Assembly (NCBI GenBank): GCA_020466095.1
Contig: CM035806.1
Coordinates: forward strand, 5,978,622 to 6,042,621
From: Chlorops oryzae
Lineage: Eukaryota > Arthropoda > Insecta > Diptera > Chloropidae
Direction: 5' to 3'
Length of the DNA stretch: 64,000 bases
The notes beneath the pieces are model-generated. The model worked only from the letters and a program-made list of their open reading frames with translations. It made no database searches and was not told the origin of the DNA. Shown piece by piece: positions 23,373 to 34,411 of the stretch. The stretch's first letter is position 1; every line of letters begins with the position of its first letter. The position numbers and the translations under genes are program-made.

Positions 23373-24608
23373 CAGTGGGGCCGCTCCATATATTTCTTGG
23401 AAAAAAATAGAAGGAGTGGTCGTAGAGCATTGAAATTTTGCATAAGCACTTCTGTGGGCTAAACTAAGATATTTTAAAAAAAAACCTTGGAAATCCGCCC
23501 ACTGCCACGCCCACCTCCCATATAAGTGCACATGTCAAAATTTTTATTTTTGGACATAGGGACTTGAAATTCGGGACACTTCTTAATTGAGTTCTCCTCA
23601 AAAAAAAAAAAACTAAAAATAATGCGGCTGCCACGCCTACTTTTGGTTTAACGCCCATCGGAAGTTGCAAATTTTAACATGTTTTTATTTCCTATCTAGC
23701 ATTATATGGAATTTTCACATAAATTAAAGAATTTCCATTTTTTTCCCAAAGCTTAAACATTGGATGTCTCCATTCAAAAGAAGATAATACCCTCAACAGC
23801 CTTCTGCGAACGATATTAGGCTTCGAAATCACCGAAAATATCTCACAAATGCATTCCGCTTTTCTAGTAAAGCATCCCAAGTTAAAGTGTGTCATAGAAA
23901 GAAATTGATGTTAAATATGTTTTTGTTTACATTGAAATGTCATTTAGTTTCGTTACGCCTACATATTCGTAAACAAAAATAATGTTTCATATATAAATCG
24001 TTCCATGTTTTAATAACGTAAGACCTAAAAGTATACCCCATTTTTTGTCTTATTAAGCATTTGTATGAAATATTGCTGTGACTTTTGAAATTCAAATCGA
24101 TGTTACTTACAGAAAAGGTATTATATGTTAAAGTGAATTTTTTTGTTTATATTGAAAGTATAGATTCGTACCTTCCACTTGTATATAGTAAGATGGCCAA
24201 GCAAGGCAAAGCACATAAAGTTTTATTCCAACAAAAAATGAGAAGTTGATATTTTTTACTCTAATTTCTGGAAAATTATAATAATTATTCTACTCTTCTA
24301 ATCTTAAAAAAAAAATTTTTCACATGAAAGAGTAATTGCTATATTTCCACCAAAAAATAAAACAAAGGCAATAGCGTTGGGTTTTCACATAAAAAATGTT
24401 CTCTATTTGGACTACAATTTTAATCTGGAATTTATTGAATAACATTCCTTTGACTTTTGTTAGTTTTTTTTTTTAATAAAAAAATTCAATTTTCAAAAAA
24501 AAGAATGTCGAATTCCTCATATCCAAATATTTCTTTATAAAAGTGAATCATTAAAATTTTGAAATTCAAAAGTTTAAAAACCCTATTTTTTCCACCGATG
24601 CCCCACTG
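23373..24608. mobile_element. Probable hAT-type non-autonomous element, 1.24 kb
   Basis: Inverted ends CAGTGGGGC and GCCCCACTG. The flanks carry TGCAACGC (left) and TGCAACGT (right), an 8-bp duplication with one mismatch and a one-base offset. The interior is AT-rich and has a block with GCCACGCCCA motifs near 23500-23530. No transposase is seen. Confidence 0.6.
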
Positions 24609-24739
24609 TGCAACGTGCCATCTCGAAACGTGTGAATTAAAAATTTTAAAGCACAGTTATTCAGATATTAAGGCGTTATTCTGATGTTAACGCATAAATT
24701 GTACCTCTATTTTGGAATTTGTTTTCATAAGACATTTTT

Positions 24740-25240
24740 ACATACACCGACTTTTGTTCCATTTTTTTTTATGAAAACCGCCCCTTTGCCATGCCCACTT
24801 TTCCAAATTTTTTGAGTTATAGTCGAAAGCTTAAATATACGCTCAAATTCTAAGTTTCATTGAAATATTTCGAAAAATTCCGATTTTGAGGCAGTTTTGA
24901 GATTTTTGTGACACACCCTAGTACTGGAGGTACCCTTAATAATGGACCTATCAAAGAAGATTTTTAGAGAGGATTTTTACGGCTACAAAGGAAGCATAAG
25001 TGTCAACTTTCGTTCAAGTCCCATTTGAATTTAGGTTGTAGGATATAATTTTTTTTAAACGCCCTTCTCCACGCCCACTTTTCCAATTTTTGGAAATCAC
25101 ATAAATTGCCCTAAGATATGTTCAAATGTCAAATTCAATTAAAATATCTGGAAAAACTCCGGTTTTAGAGCAGTTTTTGTGATTTTCGTAACAGACCCTA
25201 GTACTGGAGGTACCCGAAAAATGCTCCGATCGGGTCCATT
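24740..25240. repeat. CACGCCCACTTTTCC-type dispersed repeat
   Basis: Two tandem blocks each contain a GCCCACTTTTCC core and later GACCCTAGTACTGGAGG or a close variant. Related blocks occur near 44510-44690 and 60690-61040. Confidence 0.55.
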
Positions 25241-25861
25241 CTCGAACTTGTTCTTACACATGTTCCCGTGAGCACGCATACCAAATTTCGTTCAGATAGC
25301 TCAACACCTTCGATAAGAAAACGCGATATAGCCATAAGTAAGTGCGCAACTTAATTCTCGGCCTCACTTTTTGAGATCGATTTAAAAAAGAAATTTGAAC
25401 AATTTGACTAAACCAAGTATGAGGCATTACTACATATATTAACCGAGTACTTTCAGAAAATGCAGTCAAATTTTTGTACACACGCGATGACCTCAAAAAT
25501 GGACTAAAATATTAACCTAATTTATGTGCGATTTTAAAAGACTTCTTTTGACATTAAAATAATATTCTTTTGAAGTTGTTGTTTTGTTCTTACAAAATGG
25601 CAGGGGATGTGCGTAGGATATTGTCGTTATCAATCAATCAATCAATCAATTAGGAAAATATTATTGAACTCAAAGCAGGGATCGGAAGTTATAATATTTT
25701 CAACAGTATTTGTTTGACTAATTACGGATTACATAAAAATTTTCATTTTTTCATTCTTGATTATCGAATAAAATAATTCACAAATAATTTCCAAATATAA
25801 ATTTTCCAAATAATGAATAATTGATCATTTAAACTCGAAAAATTCGAATTGACAATAGAAT

Positions 25862-26093
25862 AAGCCCAAAAGTATGCATATAAATATTCCAAATATTTCC
25901 GATAGTGACAAATCTGTAGGTTTGCACATTTAATAGCATCTTCAGGGAGAATTTAGAGAGTATATGAGCGTATATCTCTAAAGCCTTTATTCGGCTCCGC
26001 TTATGAAGGCTTAAAATGATATTATTTGGTTTTTAAATATTCTAATGCATACCTTAAGGTGCCGAATTGAAAATTTTTCGGTTGCCCTAATAA
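25862..26093 (+). mobile_element. GGGCAACAG-family MITE, copy 3 (degraded)
   Basis: The body matches copy 1 from AGCCCAAAAGTATGCATATA onward and ends in CGGTTGCCCTA. The left tip is lost. Confidence 0.6.
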
Positions 26094-26444
26094 TAAAAGT
26101 CGAAGTAAGCCATAGAAAAATTGTATAGAAATGATCAACGGCAACAAGGAGAATCGATGGAGCCATATTTATGTGCTTATCTCTACTTTTGGGGTTTCTT
26201 CTTTATTTATAATAAATTACACTGTGCGTGTGTTCAAAAAACCGACAGACGGCTTTCATATCTAGAAATATTAAGTCAAATGCGCTGAATACAATAGTGA
26301 TATTGAAATTTTTGGGATTGGCTCAGTTAACGGAGATTTTCGCGTTTAAAGGTGAATCCCTAAAGTATGCAAGAATAATTTTGTTTTTTACTTAAAAATT
26401 TTACTTGCTCCAAAAATTAATTTCGATTTTGGGACCCGTTTTTA

Positions 26445-26695
26445 TATTTGACAAGACGGCACAACGGGAAAGCATATGACTAGGAACCAAGAGTTCTGAA
26501 GCTCAAAGCCCAAAGATGTATAATAGAAATCAATTTTTTTTTTTTTCAGATGAATTCTACATCACCCGAAACTTAAGAAAAAATCCGAAAAAAAAAAAAA
26601 ATTTTCGATTAAACTTTTTTGGGCCTTGAACTTTAGAAATCTCGATTCCTAGTCATATGCTTTCCCATTAAGCCGTTTTGTTAAATAATCTTAAA
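26445..26695. repeat. Inverted pair of tRNA-like sequences
   Basis: Two arms face each other, 26450-26525 and the complement of 26630-26690. Both carry GGGAAAGCATATGACTAGG, followed by a degenerate B-box-like stretch. The A/T-rich loop is about 100 bp. The shared core recalls the tRNA-like sequence at 61235-61290. Confidence 0.5.
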
Positions 26696-26699
26696 GTTC

Positions 26700-28383
26700 T
26701 TTTTGAGAACTGTTTCTTTAAATATAAAAAATATTTTTTTTTTAAATCGAATGTCAACAGTTTCATTTCCCCTAAAAGTATGCTTCAATTTTTTTTAATA
26801 AATGCGATAGAATAAAATTGAAAGAAGCGCTTATAAAATACCAACTACCGTAGGGATTGCAGCGAAGTTTTGGACAGGAATTCTACTAAATACAAGTAAT
26901 TAACGTTATCGTCATTATTCTGTCATAAATATATAGCAACATGAGCAAAATATATATAATTTTTAATGAAGTTAGTCACAATTTTTAAACCGCGATATCT
27001 CAAAAACTAGAGCCAATCTAGAAAAACGGTTGATGGGACTGAATTCAGCGGACCCCAATTATGTTTACCAGATTTGTTTCCATGTTCTCGGTAAAAAAAA
27101 AAAGTACCAAATTCGTGCACAGTGTTATTTATAATAAAAGTCTAACACACATTTTGGAAATTATTCAGTCAAGCCTGTCCAATCATTTTCAATCTATTTA
27201 TCATAGATATAGGTTACTTGGTTTATTTCTGACAAGCAAAACAATAAAATCGGTTGATGTAACACCAAAATCCAATGGCAATTCTGATGGGCACATAAAA
27301 CCGACAAAATCTGATTCTGTAATACCCAAGCAAAATTTTTTATTGATTCCAATATCATTTCCGATAGCTATTGGATTCATATATAGCAACCCCGATTATC
27401 ATATATAAGACTTAGCTAGATTTTTTTTCACATTTAACTTTATTCGATTATTGATTACATATTGGGGTTACATTTTATATATATATATATATTTATATAT
27501 ATATGTATTGAAGCAAGTAAATATGTTTTATAATTTTCTAGTTTGCAACAGTTTTTCTTTTTTTTTTTTATACCATTTAGTAACTTTGATTTCTTAAAGT
27601 TTACATTTGGGATTTCCTGTGTTCTGATCCGACTTTGTAGTCTTTTCAATTGCACATCAAGTGCAATATTTTTTTTTTTTTCAAAAGTTTTTTTCTGAAT
27701 ATTCAAAAAAAGAATATTTTATTTGAAGAGTTTTGCCCACTGTACTTTTAAGGCTTTTTTTGTTTGTGTGTTTTTGTTTGTTTTCATTTGATTTTTGTTT
27801 TTTTTTTTTTTTGTAGACGGTTTCGCTTGCAGTTACAGTGCATTTAAAAATAGGTGCATGCACTTTTATTTTCATTGAAAGTAAAAGTTATGCCCGGGGA
27901 AAGCATTTTATTTGATTATGTTTGTTTGTTTCGTTTTATATTCCCCCGGTAATTCCCTGAAAATGCTTGTAATTGAGTATAGTTTACAACATACCGACAA
28001 ACACACAGAAGAACTACTGCTTACAATCGCACACTAAACATTTATGGAAACTACGATCAATATTTACGTATGTATACCTCATATGCGTTATATGTATGTA
28101 TGAAGTCAGCTTTTTCTCTATCTCTTTCTCTTCTTTTCTTAGGTGTGTACCCGCATTTTCGCGAGTGTATACATTCTCCCCCCCCCCCGCCGAATACATT
28201 TTTTTTTCTTTTCGCTCGACGAAATAAAAAGCAAAAACAACAAGGAAAAGATTCCAATTAACTAAACAAAAATTCTTTTTTGGCATCCAAAAGGTCATGT
28301 GGCTTTCATCATTGCCCCCCTATTAAAAAAAAAAAAAAAAAAAAAAAACCAGAAAAAAATTCAAGTCCCTCCCTGCTCCCTGC
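26700..28383. other. Noncoding, including the likely 3'UTR side of Ggamma1
   Basis: AT-rich with T runs on the plus strand. It lies downstream of the minus-strand Ggamma1 stop codon, so part is presumably its 3'UTR, but the polyadenylation site cannot be fixed. Confidence 0.45.
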
Positions 28384-28587
28384 TTAAAGTATACTGCACG
28401 TATTCTTCTCACGAAATGGGTTCACCTTTTGGCTTGAGAACCCATTCAATAGGCAATCCTCGTTTTCGTGCTCGGACACATACTTCATCATGATGGAGCA
28501 GGCCTGCGATACCTGAATTCGTTGGATATTGACCTCGCGACGCAACTGCTCGTTGAGGATACGCTGCTGCTGGAGATTCGCAGCCAT
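28384..28587 (-). CDS. Ggamma1: Guanine nucleotide-binding protein subunit gamma (Ggamma1 type)
   Basis: The product is the gamma subunit of a heterotrimeric G protein. It pairs with G-beta and anchors the complex on the inner face of the plasma membrane for receptor signalling. The frame gives 67 residues, within the usual 65-75 for this family. An N-terminal helix rich in Gln/Arg (QQQRILNEQLRRE) can form the coiled coil with G-beta. It is followed by the conserved MMKYVSEHE segment, the NPFREK motif and a terminal CaaX box, CSIL. Leu at the last position predicts geranylgeranylation. The coding part is one exon, with ATG at 28585-28587 and stop at 28384-28386. A 5'UTR intron lies just upstream. 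The match to fly Ggamma1 rather than the Ggamma30A type rests on remembered family features. Confidence 0.92.
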   Translation of the reverse strand: MAANLQQQRILNEQLRREVNIQRIQVSQACSIMMKYVSEHENEDCLLNGFSSQKVNPFREKNTCSIL

Positions 28588-28616
28588 TATATCTAGAACT
28601 GCTGTCTCAGCGAGAC

Positions 28617-28789
28617 CTATGGTGGATAGATGTGGAATTTTGCAAGATGTTAGAAATTTTTTTCGTTACACGAATGCCAACTTATAAAAGTGAGAGTTGT
28701 CTAAAATTGAAATGAAAAAAAACAATTTTTCTTTTCGTTCAACTAATTTAAGTAATTTGAAAACTTAAAATGAATTTCTTGCCACTCAC
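28617..28789 (-). other. Predicted 5'UTR intron of Ggamma1
   Basis: On the minus strand there is a strong donor (TTAG then GTGAGT) at 28790/28789. An acceptor CCACCATAG ends at 28617, about 30 bases before the ATG. The splice pair would make a 173-bp intron in the leader, with a 5'UTR exon extending upstream of 28790. Inferred from splice signals only. Confidence 0.5.
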
Positions 28790-29040
28790 CTAATTGGAAT
28801 TCCTTCGGGATCTAAAGGAGAACCAAAAAAAAATCCGTTTTTCTTTTCTCGAAAATTTTCCTCCGGAATGTAGGTAGGTATCTATCTGTTGCACACACAA
28901 AAAATAAAATCAATATTAGAGTGGCGTGAATTTCGATATACACACAGTGCTCGATATATTTGTGCAAATAAAAACAAATCGATTATCCGCCTAATTTCCG
29001 TTAGATTCGTTTTTTTTTTTTTTTTGAATAAAGATTAAAG

Positions 29041-29580
29041 CCCAAAATCCAACATTGCGAGAGCCCGATGCGAGAGCGCGAGACGAGACGCACACAAATT
29101 TCAATACATTCAATCATATGGGTTCAAGCTCCAATGTATCGCACTGCGAGACGTCGTAGCGAGAAAATTTTGAAAAATTGAATATTTCTCGTTGCGAGGC
29201 AATTTTAACAGGTTAATGATGTAGCTATTTTTTGAGTACTCGCTATTGGATACTCGTTTAAACTAATAAAACAAAAACTGTTCACTGTTCCGTGAAAAAG
29301 AGCTTTTAGAATATTTCGCGAGCTTTGGTTCATTTTGAAAATTTTTGAAATTTTTGACATTTTGAAAAATTTAAACTCAAGTGATAACGATATTAATTTT
29401 TATGAGTACTCTGTACTCGTTAGATTGGTACTCGGTTCAAATATTGCATTACTAGAAGCCAAATTATGCTTTCATCTGCGTGACGCAAAACTCTCATTGG
29501 AGATTGAAATGCGTCACGGAAAACATTTTCGTGACGTCGCGCACTCTCGCATCGGGCTCTCGCAATGTTGGATTTTGGGC
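29041..29580. mobile_element. MITE with 43-bp CpG-rich inverted ends, 540 bp
   Basis: Left end GCCCAAAATCCAACATTGCG and its complement at the right form a near-perfect inverted repeat continuing through GAGAGCCCGATGCGAGAG. The flanks are TTAA-like on both sides, so the target is TTAA, TTA or TA; this cannot be decided. The short plus-strand frame at 29335-29652 overlaps it and is not a gene. Confidence 0.7.
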
Positions 29581-31334
29581 TTAAGGGTTATAGTTGATTT
29601 GAAAACTGCTAAGCACTGTTGCCGGCTTAGGGGCATCGCCGTGGAATTATAAAGACTTTTATGATCTTTAGTGGAGTTTTAGGCCAGAAAAGTGGACAGG
29701 CATGTTAACAGTGGGACTGCACATGCGATATTTCATCGCATATCATCCGTCAAATTATATGGTATGCAATGGCACCAGGTAGTGAGATTTTTTTTTTGAA
29801 TGGGGACTGAGGCTAATACCACAAAGTACGCTCGTATTCTTCCTTTACAAAACCTTCGTTCAAAAATCATTAACGGAACATAAGAAGCAAACGTCCTTAT
29901 TGAAATTTTTGCATAAAAATAAGGATTTTAAAAGAAATTCTCTTTTGTTTGGGACCTGTTAACATGAATATATGAACATGTAAATTTTTTAATCAAATAA
30001 ACCCAACGGGAACAGGTAAGCAAAGTAAGTAAAACATTCAACAGAACTACCCATTACGTTAGCAATGAATTTTGTTGTTGGTAGAAAATATAAAAAAAAA
30101 GTCTTCTACTCCTTACAATTCCGATAACGTGGTAATGCATAGTTCCACTTCTTTGAATTCATAAATGAATCATTAAATTACGAAGTTCATGTATTGCGTA
30201 CTTTCCCGTTGGTAAGCAAATTAAATACACAAAAATTGAGAATCGATAGTGTGAACAGTCTTGCTAGTATGAACAGACCATGCAAAAATTAAGTTCACTG
30301 TATCCAAACTCTTCTGCATATTCATTTCTATATTGCTCTCAGTCATCATTGAAAAGTAGTGAATTTAAAAGATTTGTGGAATCATTTTGGAAAAAAAATT
30401 TTAAAAGTTTGAACTCGCTACCACCGCGTCTAATTTCGCGCCAACACTTTTCAATTAGGAGCCAAAACAATCGAAAGCCGTAAAAATCATCGATAATGTC
30501 TGCGGCTTCATCGATAGTTTTCCAGCCGCACTTTTGACTAAAGGCTCAAATACACCATACAAGAATTTGCACAAATCAATGTTTGTACAAGCATGTTGTA
30601 TAGTGTGTATTCCTGTTTTTTGTGCTTGCGCGTACATCAAAAAATTTTAATTTTCGGTGATGCTTGACAAGCGGTATGCATAGTGTGTTGGTAAAGAGGG
30701 GTCATTTTTATGGAGATTTCACTGAGATCGGATGTGTGGATAAAGAAAATGGAGAACGACAAACAATGGACTGAAAATTCATGTTTGCGCGTACATGGCT
30801 TGTAACGTATGTGTCGGAGGGTCTATCGATAAATTTTATAGACTTGTGCTAATGATTGTATACTTGAGAGCCAGAGACACGCCAAAAATGTTACACTTTC
30901 GAAGTCGCTGTCTATGTTTACTCTGAGAAAGGAGCTGTTATTGAGCCACACGGCCTATGGCCTTTTTTCGACTAGTGTATGGTCGGCCAAACTACAGTAT
31001 AAAAAATAATCTGGCATCACTAATAAACTTAATGTCAAAATCAAACGAGTATTTAACTGCCTTATGTGGTTCGAAGAGAGGCTCAGCCATCTAACATAAG
31101 TAGTAAAAAAAAAAGTATACATGAGCTGCAATCAGCTGTTCTGGAACTTACTTTGCATAAAAGATTGAAATATCCATTTCTCATGGCGAAGTAAAGCAGA
31201 AGTGTGGGATGCAGCCGTGCACTTTTAATACTCTTCCATTCTTTGATAGCTCAGTGTAAGCAAAAGTAAAAATTTTACTATGAAGAAATTTTCGATTAGT
31301 TTTTTGTTTGTGTTTCACATGGGCACTTTACTTG
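29581..31334. other. No gene seen
   Basis: Noncoding. A stretch near 30250-30290 (TGAACAGACCATGCAAAAATT) resembles the interior of the Tc1-like elements at 40.6-42.1 kb and may be a remnant. Confidence 0.45.
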
Positions 31335-31500
31335 GAGGACATTTACACGTTAAGACATTTCGATAATGAAACACACTTTTTGTGGGCTAAGGACGCACGT
31401 TGATGTGGTATGGGAGCGCTTTTCTCTCTTCCCGCTTCCTCCCTTGCCATTGAAAATTTGTTTCATTATCGAAATGTCTTAACGTGTAAATAGCGTATTA
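31335..31500. mobile_element. Second copy of the 164-bp Harbinger-like MITE
   Basis: Same body as 5148-5311, including TTTACACGTTAAGACATTTC at the left and its complement at the right. The outer tips are diverged, so the target duplication is not clear. Confidence 0.7.
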
Positions 31501-31515
31501 CTGCCTACCTGTGTG

Positions 31516-31861
31516 CAGTGCTGTCCTTTTCAATTTTCGTTTAGTAGTATAGCTTGCTTTTTTTAGTAGTATTTTGGGACATTTTGTAGTACGTTTAGGA
31601 AATCAAATAAAATGGTTGGAAATATAATATTTAACGAATGCACTTCTCTTAAAAACTATTTCCTGGATTGAACAGGAATGGTACTACTGTATCCGAGTAA
31701 ATTTTACGAAATTTAAACAAAAAAAAAGAATGTTGTATAGCTGTCTTTTTTCATTTTTGAGAAAAAATTTCTAGAGAAATGTAGTAATATTTCAATATTT
31801 AGTAGTAAGGGTGATGAAAATGTAGTAAAATACTACAATTGTAGTAATTCCGACAGCACTG
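31516..31861. mobile_element. hAT-type MITE, 346 bp, TSD CCTGTGTG
   Basis: Ends CAGTGCTGTC and GACAGCACTG are flanked by exact CCTGTGTG at 31508-31515 and 31862-31869. The interior is rich in GTAGTA units. Confidence 0.88.
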
Positions 31862-32039
31862 CCTGTGTGTACCCCATTATCGTGTGAACAGTGAAATTCT
31901 CAATTATCGATTCCATGAATTCATCAATTTTTGGGTGAAAAATCGATCACCATTCAATTTTCGATTACTGAGAATATATCGAATCTACCCATTCCTACCC
32001 TACGCTTTAGTTGTGTTCAATCGTCTATCACTGCCAGAA

Positions 32040-32794
32040 GAGTTTTTGTTTTCATTTAATTAATAACTAGTTTTCTCGCAAAGGGAATATTCGTTCAATA
32101 AAATTCAAAAGCAAAAACACAAAAAAAAAACAATTTCATTTTCAATTTTCCAAAGAAAATGCACACAAGAAAACAAAATCGCATCAATTGCAAAATAAAG
32201 TAAAAGAAATAACAAACAAAATTTGTTAGCTCTACATAAGCGCACGCACAGACACACACACCCACACACACACGAATAAACAAACGCACGTTCGGCTACA
32301 TGCATGCATGCATTCATACATAAATCCCAACGTATGTACATACATGCAGTGCACACTGAAATGCAATAACATAAAGAGGAGCGCGCAGGCCTTAATCAGA
32401 GTGTACAAAACTAACTTCTTAAGTAGATTAAAAAAGTAAATAAATAAAAAGTAATAAATCAAACGCAATACGAAACGCAACGAAAAAAAAGTGCAATTAA
32501 AAGTGATTAACTCTAGTGATAAAACAATTTACACATACACACATGCGTGCATATTTTCATGTACGCGAAACAGCGCAACTTCTAACAGCAACTTCGGGTG
32601 CTCATTTTCATCGTGCATCAAAATAATTAATTTCTGCATAAATTTTTAATTGTAAAGAGCAGCAAAATCAATTGTAAATAACGCTATCTGCATCCCATAC
32701 CCACTTGCACGCACGCACAAACGAACAAACATACATAATAAATACACAACAAACGTTCATATAAAATTGCCATCTTAGCACGAGGAAGAAGAAT
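32040..32794 (+). other. Possible 5'UTR exon ending at a consensus donor
   Basis: A/C-rich leader-like sequence with CA runs ends at GAAGAAGAAT followed by GTAAGTGC (donor at 32795). Fly 5' leaders often look like this. No protein start or downstream coding exon can be linked to it, so the assignment is weak. Confidence 0.22.
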
Positions 32795-32847
32795 GTAAGT
32801 GCACCACAAAACATTATTCATAAATAATAGTAATATTTAACAATTAA

Positions 32848-33374
32848 CCCTCTACCGTATACGAACCCATACACGGTTTCTGACAGAAAAATATAGAAAC
32901 GTAGATTATATGTTGATAGAAAACGGCTTATTTACTGTTGAAAAATTATGTTCGGCAATTTTTTCATTTACCATGCAGTAAAGGGTTAATTAAACGATTT
33001 ATAGCGAAAAATTTGTTTTAAATTATTTGATGTTTCTTTTAGAAAATGCTTAATAAAACCATTTATTGCGGGGAAAAATAGTTTTTGCCGCTTTTTTAAA
33101 TATACCATAGGGTAAAGGGTTAATAAAACAATTTATATCGAAAAATTTGTTTCCAATGTGCTTAATGCTTCATGCGGAAAGGGGTTAATAAACCATTTAC
33201 TGCACCGGAGAATTAGTGTTGCGGCTTTTTTGATACATCATGAAGTAAAGGGTTAATAAACCCGTTAAAAGCAAAAAAAAATTTTCCCAATCATTTAATA
33301 TTTCATGCAGAAAAGGGTTAAAAAAAAACCATTTATAGCGAACAAAAACATTTTTCCGCTTGTTCCGCAAAGGG
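32848..33374. repeat. TTAA-bounded element or minisatellite with AAAGGGTTAA units
   Basis: The block begins after TTAA with CCCTCTACCG and ends in GCAAAGGG before TTAA. Inside, AAAGGGTTAA recurs roughly every 66 bases (about 32974, 33113, 33179, 33246, 33312, 33368). Each unit therefore ends like the terminus. CCC-starting ends at TTAA are piggyBac-like, but the superfamily is uncertain. Confidence 0.55.
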
Positions 33375-33378
33375 TTAA

Positions 33379-34411
33379 GCTCTTAAGTATTTTAAAATTT
33401 TGTTGTTTTTTTTTTTCTAACTAAAATGGACTTATTAACAAATAACTTACATGTTAAAAAAAACTCCGTCCACTAAAGCCTTTGGCGTTCTGTTGTTCTT
33501 GTTGTTTGTGTTGTTTTAGTTTTTTCTTTTGTCTTTCCTCTTTGCGCCTGCCGTTTATGCGTCATGTGAAATCGTAAAAAGTGCATTGACCCTTCGGCAG
33601 GTATTTCATCACAAATTCGATGCGTGAAATCCTTTTAGAGAATCTACGCTGACCTTGAAAATGTCTAAAGTACTTGATCTCTTTTTTTTTTTTACTTTTC
33701 TTCATTTCCTTTTTTGAAGAGTCTCTCCCTCTTTCTCTCTTTCTATCTGTTTCTGTTTCCAACAACAATTATCTCATCGGACGCGCGCAGTCTTCTGAAA
33801 GAAACAAATCAAAAGCAACAACAACAAAATTAGTTGACGACGCATACAAACAAATCAGTTCATTGAACCCTTAACGACGAGCGCAAAAAATCAAAATCAA
33901 AATCAAAATCGTTTTTTGTTGTTGTTTATTATTAATATAAGTATTTGCATTTTACACGCTGCGCCCTCCGCCCGTCCCACTTTTCAATCGTCTTAGAACA
34001 CCTTACTCACTAAAATTGTACACCTGCAAATACACACACACTCGCGCACACACACACACACACATGCAAACTGAGTTATGGACATACCAAAGCCATCTCA
34101 AGAATTGGTCATGTCATTGTTTTCTTTTCTTTTCTTAAATGAGATAACAATTGTCACGCTCAAAGATCTAGCAAATTGCGAACTCCCATACTTGCCTTTC
34201 ATTATTCACATTCACTCCTCTTGCTTTTTTTTATTCACTTTTTTCCCTCCCGCTTTCAAATAAACTTTAAGCACGATTGTTAGTTTCGTTATGATGTGTC
34301 CGATTGGTGTTGCCACACTGTAGTATCATAGGAAAATATTGTATTTCATTTTATGCTCATCTTCTTATGCTCGTTTACGTGCGGTAGTTGTTCAATTTTA
34401 ATTTTTGGTAG
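33379..34411. other. No gene seen
   Basis: Noncoding with A/T and AC runs (for example 34033-34064) and an AAAATC hexamer run near 33885-33910. Confidence 0.5.

Noticed and set aside
29335..29652. 105-residue plus-strand frame
   Set aside because: Its 3' two-thirds lie in the inverted end of the MITE at 29041-29580.
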